Of a DNA stretch of 45,062 bases, positions 7,860 to 14,060 are shown in pieces (position 1 is the first letter of the stretch; each line of letters opens with the position of its first letter). The translations under genes were made by a program, and so were the position numbers. Under the pieces are notes generated by a model. That model had not been told where the DNA came from. It ran no database searches and saw nothing but the letters and a program-made list of their open reading frames with translations. Source of the stretch: Opitutales bacterium (GTDB taxonomy: Bacteria > Verrucomicrobiota > Verrucomicrobiia > Opitutales > Oceanipulchritudinaceae). The DNA lies in NCBI GenBank assembly GCA_020831485.1, contig JAFIGG010000026.1:1-45062 (forward strand), in the 5' to 3' direction.

Positions 7860-8717
7860 TCACAGCTCATAATACCCCTCGGCTTTGAGGGCTTCGGCTT
7901 CCTCTCGAATCTCGTCGTTGAGATACCGGTTCCAGTCCGCATCCAGATAACCTTCATCGATCAGATAGTCCACAACCCGCATGTACCAACTGAACTCTTC
8001 ACTCCTCGGGTCATGCATCACAGCAATCCCGCGATGCCGGTCAGTCTCCAGTCTCTCTATTAGTGACGAAGGACGCGTATAGCGACTTCGATAAGGCTGG
8101 GCCGGATCGGCACCTTGCTGCAGTAGGTAGTAGATCATTTCGTATTCCCGTCCCAATCGAGCAAGTGCGGTCGGTGCCGGTTCCAGACGGAGATCCGCAC
8201 CTGATTCAACCAGAATTTTCACACTTTCAAAATGGCTGACATAGATTGCATAGTGAAGGGGCGCCCAATTGGCTTCTTCCGGTATTGCATCCGGATCGGC
8301 TCCGTGTTCCAAAGCCATTTTGAGGTAACGTGTATCTTTCAACATGGTAGCAAGCGACGTCACTGCAAGTGGGGTCCTATTCGGACGGTTTGCTGCAACA
8401 TCCGGAGAGGCACCTTGCTCCAGCAGGATGCGGAACCCATCCAAACTGCGCTTGGAAATGGCCCAAATGAGCGGGCGCATGCCCTCAGCGCCTTCTTTGT
8501 TCACATCCGCACCGTCCTCTATGGCCTGCAGTATCCGTGCCTCATCTCCACGGGCCACTGCCCGCGCCAGCTCCACCTGAACCGGATCCTCAAAATAATT
8601 CGGAGCCCGCATGAGCATCAGTGCCTGCCGGGCAGCAAAGCCGCCCACCGACTCACAAGAAACCTGTAGCAACGCAAACAGCAAGACCAGGTATTTGAGG
8701 TAATGATTTCCTTTCAT
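7860..8717 (-). CDS. Exported ankyrin-repeat protein, possible lipoprotein
   Basis: Function unknown; ankyrin repeats usually mediate protein contacts. I place the start at the ATG at 8717, because the upstream in-frame extension to 8810 has no signal sequence character. From 8717, MKGNHYLKYLVLLFALLQVSC is a signal peptide ending at Cys21; the lipobox is imperfect (Gln at -3). About residues 50-235 form five to six ankyrin-like units, with phrases such as ILQAIEDGADVNKEG, GFRILLEQGASPDVA, MALEHGADPDAIPE and SVKILVESGADLRLE. The C-terminus (DEIREEAEALKAEGYYEL) is acidic and helical. The 285-residue gene stands alone, convergent with flgL and flanked on both sides by repeat-rich noncoding DNA. 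Confidence 0.8.
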   Translation of the reverse strand: MKGNHYLKYLVLLFALLQVSCESVGGFAARQALMLMRAPNYFEDPVQVELARAVARGDEARILQAIEDGADVNKEGAEGMRPLIWAISKRSLDGFRILLEQGASPDVAANRPNRTPLAVTSLATMLKDTRYLKMALEHGADPDAIPEEANWAPLHYAIYVSHFESVKILVESGADLRLEPAPTALARLGREYEMIYYLLQQGADPAQPYRSRYTRPSSLIERLETDRHRGIAVMHDPRSEEFSWYMRVVDYLIDEGYLDADWNRYLNDEIREEAEALKAEGYYEL

Positions 8718-8938
8718 GGAGACATCCTGGAATAGTTGGAACTGGTGTGACGCCCAAGTGGCCCTCGCCAAGAGCTTCCACCCTGTTCGATGGTTGTGCC
8801 AAGGGCTCAAAATGGTGTCAACGAAGTTCCCGAAATATAGCTTATAAACCCCTACAAAATCGCCAAATCAGATTGGCATCAAGCATCCGGCCATCCGTCT
8901 CAATCCTGTCAAAAAACTAGCCGGACATCCGCTTCCAG

Positions 8939-8956
8939 ATCCTGTTGATCCTGTCC
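8939..8956. repeat. Two 9-base ATCCTGTTG/ATCCTGTCC units, copy A of a ~58-base duplicated element
   Basis: ATCCTGTTG at 8939-8947 is followed by ATCCTGTCC at 8948-8956. The next about 38 bases (AAA-T-CTGC ... GTAACC-AGGT) are matched again after copy B at 9172. A single degenerate unit, ATCCTGTCA, is at 8903-8911. The larger duplicated element here runs to about 8994. Confidence 0.75.
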
Positions 8957-8994
8957 AAATATCTGCCGCGCCCAAAGCTGCGTAACCAAGGTTC

Positions 8995-9030
8995 GTTCGA
9001 TTTCGATCCCGATTTCGATTTCGATTTCGA
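8995..9030. repeat. TTTCGA hexamer tandem repeat, six units
   Basis: Units are GTTCGA, TTTCGA, TCCCGA, TTTCGA, TTTCGA and TTTCGA. Four are perfect and two differ by one or two bases. It begins immediately at the end of copy A of the 9-mer element. Confidence 0.85.
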
Positions 9031-9068
9031 CACTTCTTCGCCGTCTTCAGATCCTTCGCCCCCGGAAA

Positions 9069-9098
9069 ATTAGTGTTAATTAGCGTCCATTAGTGGTT
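9069..9098. repeat. Decamer tandem repeat ATTAGTGTTA-type, three units
   Basis: Units are ATTAGTGTTA, ATTAGCGTCC and ATTAGTGGTT. They share ATTAG-G at the same phase. The array is followed by a TTTTAAAA run. Confidence 0.75.
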
Positions 9099-9171
9099 TT
9101 TAAAACTGGGTCCAAAGCTGACCTCGAGAATCGGTTGCCCAGGCGCCCTCGGGACGAGCGCGCCTACAGCT

Positions 9172-9198
9172 ATCCTGTCGATCCTGTTAATCCTGTCC
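9172..9198. repeat. Three 9-base ATCCTGTNN units, copy B of the duplicated element
   Basis: ATCCTGTCG, ATCCTGTTA and ATCCTGTCC lie end to end. The following bases to about 9233 (AAA-TTCTGC ... GAGTAACCGAGGTCC) match the bases after copy A with a few substitutions and one indel. The duplication is therefore longer than the 9-mers alone. Confidence 0.8.
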
Positions 9199-9283
9199 AA
9201 AATTCTGCGCGACTCATGCAGAGTAACCGAGGTCCAGCTATTCGGCCTAAAGGCCGGGCTCCAACCCACTAAACCAGCACTGC

Positions 9284-9311
9284 CTCACAGCTCACCGCCC
9301 ACAGCCCACAG
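9284..9311. repeat. Heptamer tandem repeat, four units
   Basis: CTCACAG, CTCACCG, CCCACAG and CCCACAG follow one another without gaps. Confidence 0.8.
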
Positions 9312-9400
9312 AATCCCCCGCGCATTGGCCTTCGCGCTCTTGTGGTGAAAAAAATCCTGAACCAACGCACTTCACTTTGTTTACGGATTAATAGTCCGCA

Positions 9401-11458
9401 TCAATACGAACGCGAGCTGAGGCTGTGGTAGTGCAGCTTCTCGTAGTGCTCCTTAGGGATCTCCCGAAGAAAACGGCTCGGTTCCATGTGCTGACTGCCG
9501 CCGCGGGTGTGATGGATCAGCGGAAAGCTCAGATACAGCTCATCCATTGCACGGGTAACGGCAACATAGAACAAGCGCCGCTCTTCTTCGACGTCACCGG
9601 TTTCAATGGTCCGCCGCAACGGAAACAGGTCCTCAGCGCATGAAAGCACAAACACTATCGGAAACTCCAGTCCCTTGGCCTGGTGGATCGTAGACATCCG
9701 CACCAAACCGCTTTCCAGCTCAACACCCTTGTCACCGGTTTCCGAAGTCATCAGGACCAGTTGTGCCAAAAACTCGCTGAGTGTCTCAAATCGGCTGGCA
9801 AAGGCCACTAGCGAATCCAAGTCTTCCTGCCGATCCTGCCAGTCTGGATAGACGTTCGGCAGAAAGTCCCGATACCATCCGTCCAAGGCCTGTGCAACCA
9901 ATGCAGAAGGGGCCGCCGCATCCTTATCACCCTTGCGCATTTGTTCCTGAATCTCCTGCAAGGTGGCGACCAGGGACAAATAGTCCTCCCGGGCATCCGC
10001 CGGCACCTTCGCGGCGACGCTGTCCTCATGCAGCACGTCAACCCAAGTCACATCCTTTCCAAGCTGAGGAGCCCCGAACAGGTCGCCTTCCGAACGCTCC
10101 GCTTCAGCCCGCCGTTTCTGATAGACCTTATCCGCAGCCAACAGGATCTTGCGAATTGTTACCGGGCCCACGCGGGGCAGCAGCCCAAGCAAGCGGTCGT
10201 AGCCGGACTGATCCTCCGGATTCGCGACGACCCGTAACTGGGCAACAAAGTCCTTAATGTGTGCCTGCTCAAAAAAGCGCACACCGCTGGTAATGACAAA
10301 TGGAACGCCCTGGCGCGCCAATTCCAGCTGAACATCCACCGCCTGGTAATGCGCCCGATACAGAATTGCAATCTGATCCAACGCGTAACCTTCGTCATAT
10401 AAGGCAGCAATCCGCGTCGCAATGAACAGCGCCTGCTCGTGAGAACTCATGACAGGAACCACCCAAGGCCGGCTGCGACTCGGTTTGTGTGGCAACAATT
10501 CTTTTTCGTATCCACTGCCCATTGGCTGGGCCTTCAGCACCGCATTGGCAAAGGTCAGGATCTCTGGCGAACTCCGGTAGTTGGTCAAAATCTTGTAGAC
10601 CTGCGTGCCCGGATGCCGTTCAGGAAAGCCGCGGATGTTCTCATAATTCGCGCCCCGCCAGGTGTAAATACACTGAGCGTCGTCCCCCACAGCCATGATG
10701 TTGTGGTGCGCTGCGATCCGATCCACGATCTCCGATTGAAGTGTATTCGTGTCCTGATACTCATCGACAAGCACCCAGCCAAACTGACGTTGAAAAGCTT
10801 CACGGACCTCTGCAACATCGCGCACCAATGTGAGCCAGTCTGTCAGGAGGTCATCATAGTCCGCCACCTGCTGTTCCCGCTTCGCTGTCTGATAAAGCTT
10901 CGCAAAGCCCTCAATCTTCTGCCTCAGCCCGGCATCCCAGGGAAAACGCTCGTCGGTCAGCTCCGACAATGGTTTCTGGGTGTTGCGCCCATAGCTGATT
11001 AGGTTGAGAAGGACCTTTGCTTTCGGATTTTCCTTATTCTTGAGAAACTGTTTGTCCGCTTCCTTGATGACTTTGGTCAAAAGGGACTCGGCGTCCGACT
11101 GATCCAGGATCGTGAAGCTCGGTTTCAGGCCAACGTGTTCACCGTAGCGGCGCAGCATGCGTCCACCGATGGAGTGAAACGTTCCACTCCAGCGCGGCAG
11201 CGGGCCCATGCCAATCAAGGCCCGTACCCGTTCGGTCATTTCCTTGGCGGCCTTATTGGTAAAGGTGAGCAGCAACATGGAATCCGGATGCACCCGTTTT
11301 ACCAGCAGCAGATAGGCCACTCGAAAGGTGAGGGTTCGCGTTTTTCCTGATCCCGCGCCGGCGAGCACCAGGGCCGGGCCGGCATCCGCGGTTACGGCAG
11401 CGTACTGTTCGTCGTTGAGTTCCCGACGAAAATCAATTGGTGACCAGTCCATATTCAT
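9401..11458 (-). CDS. UvrD/PcrA-type superfamily 1A DNA helicase
   Basis: ATP-dependent 3'-5' DNA helicase of the UvrD/Rep/PcrA family, acting in repair or replication-fork processing. The 685 residues carry an N-terminal Q-motif region (ELNDEQYAAV), Walker A GAGSGKT at 34-40, motif Ia LLLTFTNKAAKEM, motif II DEYQDTN at 232-238, motif III VGDDAQCIYTWRGA, motif IV YRSSPEILTFAN, motif V MSTIHQAKGLEFPIVFV and motif VI EEERRLFYVAVTRAMDELYL. The C-terminal Tudor-like tail of PcrA is missing, which makes a Rep-like or lineage-specific paralogue possible. Its ATG overlaps the proB stop by ATGA, so it is translationally coupled to proB. A second Met at 11452 is an alternative start. Confidence 0.93.
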   Translation of the reverse strand: MNMDWSPIDFRRELNDEQYAAVTADAGPALVLAGAGSGKTRTLTFRVAYLLLVKRVHPDSMLLLTFTNKAAKEMTERVRALIGMGPLPRWSGTFHSIGGRMLRRYGEHVGLKPSFTILDQSDAESLLTKVIKEADKQFLKNKENPKAKVLLNLISYGRNTQKPLSELTDERFPWDAGLRQKIEGFAKLYQTAKREQQVADYDDLLTDWLTLVRDVAEVREAFQRQFGWVLVDEYQDTNTLQSEIVDRIAAHHNIMAVGDDAQCIYTWRGANYENIRGFPERHPGTQVYKILTNYRSSPEILTFANAVLKAQPMGSGYEKELLPHKPSRSRPWVVPVMSSHEQALFIATRIAALYDEGYALDQIAILYRAHYQAVDVQLELARQGVPFVITSGVRFFEQAHIKDFVAQLRVVANPEDQSGYDRLLGLLPRVGPVTIRKILLAADKVYQKRRAEAERSEGDLFGAPQLGKDVTWVDVLHEDSVAAKVPADAREDYLSLVATLQEIQEQMRKGDKDAAAPSALVAQALDGWYRDFLPNVYPDWQDRQEDLDSLVAFASRFETLSEFLAQLVLMTSETGDKGVELESGLVRMSTIHQAKGLEFPIVFVLSCAEDLFPLRRTIETGDVEEERRLFYVAVTRAMDELYLSFPLIHHTRGGSQHMEPSRFLREIPKEHYEKLHYHSLSSRSY

Positions 11459-12564
11459 CCTACCAATACCAGACTGTTGCGGTGGACCACCTCACAGCGG
11501 CGCCGTTGCGGAAAAGCCTTGCGAATCTCATCAGAGCCCTTGCCGGCCACAGTAACCATATCCCGACTGGCAAAGCCAGCGAGGCCGCGCGCCAGCAAAC
11601 GCCCGGAACTGGATTCAATGGCCACCACAGCACCTTCCTCAAACTCGCCTTCCACTAGAACCACACCCTTTGCCAGCAGGCTTGAGCCGTCCTTGCGAAT
11701 GGCCTCTTCCGCACCCGCATCGATCCGAATACTGCCGGCCGGGCGCTGAAAGAACGCAATCCAGCGCTTACGGGCCGCCATCGGCAATTTGCGCGGAACA
11801 AAGAAGGTGCCCTCGGCTTCACCTGCGGCCAGATCGATCAACAATGAAGGGTGTGCACCGTCACCAATAAAAACCCCACATCCTGACTGAATGGCAATCT
11901 CGGCAGCATCCACCTTACTGATCATCCCCCCAACCGCTGTCGGGCTGTCGGTTCCGCCGGCCATGGCACGAATTTCAGGAGTTATTTCAGGAATCAAAGG
12001 CACCACAGCACCCGTCCCTTTGAAATCGATCAAGCCGGGGATGGTCGAAAGAATGACCAACAAATCGGCCTGAATGAGACTCGACACCAAGGCACTGAGC
12101 ACATCGTTGTCACCGAATTTGATCTCCGCCGCACTGACTGTATCATTTTCATTGATAATCGGCACGACTCCCAATTTCAGCAGCCGCTCAAGGGTATCAC
12201 GAATCGCCACATGGCGCTGGCGCCCGCGCACATCCTCGCGCGTCAGCAATACCTCCGCTCCGGTGATCTGATGGGATTTCAGGGCGTTCAGCCATGTGGA
12301 GACAAGCAGCGGTTGTCCGATTGCGGCACAAGCCTGCAGGCCCGTCAGGTCCGTCGGACGCTTTTTTAATCCAAGCTGGCCCATGCCCAGGCCGATGGCA
12401 CCGGAGCTGACCACCACGACTTCAATGCCCTGCTTACGCAAATGGGCAATCTGTCGGGTCAGCGTTTCGATCCGGCTGATATCGATGCCTCCCCCGTTGG
12501 CCGTCAGGGTATTCGTCCCTATCTTAACAACCACCCGGCGCACGTTGTGACTAAGAAACTGCAC
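11455..12564 (-). CDS. proB: Glutamate 5-kinase ProB with PUA domain
   Basis: Phosphorylates L-glutamate with ATP in the first step of proline synthesis. The 369 residues have the usual two-domain form. The amino-acid kinase domain (about 1-260) shows VVVKIGTNTLT, VVVVSSGAIGLGMG, VVPIINENDTVSAAEIKFGD and PTAVGGMISKVDAAEIA. A C-terminal PUA domain (about 280-369) includes LLAKGVVLVEGEFEEGAVV and LLARGLAGFASRDM. The start is GTG at 12564. The next gene is a helicase rather than the usual partner proA, which is not in the window. It lies 17 bases after frr. Confidence 0.97.
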   Translation of the reverse strand: MQFLSHNVRRVVVKIGTNTLTANGGGIDISRIETLTRQIAHLRKQGIEVVVVSSGAIGLGMGQLGLKKRPTDLTGLQACAAIGQPLLVSTWLNALKSHQITGAEVLLTREDVRGRQRHVAIRDTLERLLKLGVVPIINENDTVSAAEIKFGDNDVLSALVSSLIQADLLVILSTIPGLIDFKGTGAVVPLIPEITPEIRAMAGGTDSPTAVGGMISKVDAAEIAIQSGCGVFIGDGAHPSLLIDLAAGEAEGTFFVPRKLPMAARKRWIAFFQRPAGSIRIDAGAEEAIRKDGSSLLAKGVVLVEGEFEEGAVVAIESSSGRLLARGLAGFASRDMVTVAGKGSDEIRKAFPQRRRCEVVHRNSLVLVG

Positions 12565-12581
12565 GCTATGAGAGAAAACAA

Positions 12582-13148
12582 TCAGACCGCAAGCAAGTCG
12601 GCCTCTTTGGCCTTCAAAGCCTCGTTGATCTTTTTGATATGGGCATCGGTTTCCTCCTGCACCATCTCTTCGTAACGCTTAACATCGTCCTCGGACACAT
12701 GGCCGTCGTTTTTCAGCTCCTTCAGAGCTTCCATCGCCTGCTGACGCGCCTGACGAATACTGATGCGTCCATCTTCCGCATGTCCGGAAGCGACCTTGAC
12801 CAACTCGCGGCGGCGGTCGCCGGACAATTCCGGAACCGGGACCAGAATGGTCGCCCCCCGTGATATCGGATTCAATCCCAGCCCCGAGCTGCGGATAGCC
12901 TTGTCGATTGGACCCGCGGTGTTGCGGTCCCAGGGAGTGATCTGCAGGGTGCGGTTGTCCGGGCAAGTGATGGCACCCAACTCCTTGATCGGCATCGATG
13001 TCCCGTAGGCTTCGACGTCGACCTGAAGGTGCTCGACCATGGCCGGAGTGGCCTTGCCGGTATGCACGTTGGCAAATTCATGCACCGTGTGTTTCAGCGC
13101 CTTGTCCATCATCTCGGTCGCTTCGAGGAGTATAGTGTCAAAATCCAT
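12582..13148 (-). CDS. frr: Ribosome recycling factor
   Basis: With EF-G, splits post-termination ribosomes in the cytoplasm. The 188 residues are close to the family norm (185). Signature segments include MDKALKHTVHEFANVHTGKA, then PAMVEHLQVDVEAYGTSMPI, ITCPDNRTLQITPWDRN and ELSGDRRRELVKVASGHAED. The ATG at 13148 gives the expected N-terminus. It follows pyrH by 74 bases on the same strand, the widely conserved pyrH-frr pair. Confidence 0.98.
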   Translation of the reverse strand: MDFDTILLEATEMMDKALKHTVHEFANVHTGKATPAMVEHLQVDVEAYGTSMPIKELGAITCPDNRTLQITPWDRNTAGPIDKAIRSSGLGLNPISRGATILVPVPELSGDRRRELVKVASGHAEDGRISIRQARQQAMEALKELKNDGHVSEDDVKRYEEMVQEETDAHIKKINEALKAKEADLLAV

Positions 13149-13222
13149 AATGACCGAGACTTTAGAAGCCTGCGCCTTGCTGTCAGCTGAAAAATGGCAC
13201 GAACTTCGCGCAGAGGCAGGAA

Positions 13223-13975
13223 TTACTGATGAACCAGCGTTCCAACCTCTTCGCCCAGGGCGGCACGGCGGATGGAATCCTTCTCATTCAGGTCAAAAAC
13301 CAGGATCGGCATGGCATTGTCCTGACAAAGCGCAAAGGCAGTGGCATCCATGACCTTGAGCCGCAGCTTCAAAGCATCCATGTAGCGGATCTTATCGTAG
13401 CGAACCGCGTCCGGATGCAGCATGGGATCCTTGTCGTAAATCCCGTCCACCTTGGTGGCCTTAAAAATGACCTCAGCACCGATTTCACTGGCGCGCAGGG
13501 CAGCCGTGGTGTCTGTGGAAAAGTAAGGATTCCCGGTGCCACCGACAAAGATCACAACCCGGCGTTTCTCCAGGTGACGCACCGCACGGCGCAGGATGTA
13601 GGGTTCCGCGACTTTGTTCATCTCAATCGCGCTCATCACCCGAACCGGCACGTTCAGTTTTTCCAGACAATCCATCAGTGCCATGCCGTTGATGATCGTC
13701 GCCAGCATACCCATGTAATCGCCAGTCGTGCGGTCCACACCCCGTTTTTCAGCGCCCGCGAGGCCACGGAAAATATTCCCGCCCCCGACGACGAGGCCGA
13801 TTTCGACCCCTAGTTCATATAAATCGCGAATCTCCGCACACATTCTGTGCAGTATTGCGCCATCAATGGTTTCGCCGGATTCTGAGCTTTTCAGAACCTC
13901 TCCACTCAACTTGAGGACGATGCGTTTGTAGCGGGGTTTGGGCGAGCTGCTTGCTGGATCCATCAAAGGCTGCAT
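13223..13975 (-). CDS. pyrH: UMP kinase
   Basis: Phosphorylates UMP to UDP in pyrimidine nucleotide synthesis; a cytoplasmic hexamer. The family core is complete: YKRIVLKLSGEVL, GLVVGGGNIFRGLAGAEKRG, DRTTGDYMGMLATIINGMAL and VIFVGGTGNPYFSTDTTAAL. A late FKATKVDGIYDKDP is also present. Start choice: the frame opens at a TTG at 14002, but the ATG at 13975 has GGGG a few bases upstream and is preferred; the ATG at 13963 is also possible. The N-terminal 15-20 residues before YKRIVLK are not part of the conserved fold. The gene is divergent from the SNF2 helicase gene and heads the pyrH-frr-proB-helicase run. The usual upstream rpsB-tsf pair is absent here. Confidence 0.96.
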   Translation of the reverse strand: MQPLMDPASSSPKPRYKRIVLKLSGEVLKSSESGETIDGAILHRMCAEIRDLYELGVEIGLVVGGGNIFRGLAGAEKRGVDRTTGDYMGMLATIINGMALMDCLEKLNVPVRVMSAIEMNKVAEPYILRRAVRHLEKRRVVIFVGGTGNPYFSTDTTAALRASEIGAEVIFKATKVDGIYDKDPMLHPDAVRYDKIRYMDALKLRLKVMDATAFALCQDNAMPILVFDLNEKDSIRRAALGEEVGTLVHQ

Positions 13976-14060
13976 TAAGGCCCCGCGAACCACAGCCGTC
14001 AACCCTTATGCTTGATTTGCGCCATGGCCAGGCTTTAGTCTGAACGGTTTTACTTTATAG

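Larger units (their letters stand above)
8718..9400. other. 683-base noncoding stretch rich in short iterated sequences
   Basis: No plausible gene is seen on either strand. The stretch holds the 9-, 6-, 10- and 7-base tandem repeats listed separately, a small hairpin CGGCCTAAAGGCCG at 9243-9256, and a CTTCGCGCTC/GGTGAAAAAA segment at 9332-9353. It separates the ankyrin gene from the 3' end of the uvrD-like gene, and both are on the minus strand. A promoter for the ankyrin gene should lie near 8720-8800, but I see no convincing one. Confidence 0.7.

Noticed and set aside
9243-9256. Terminator at the GGCC hairpin
   Set aside because: The stem is short and no T-tract follows on either strand.
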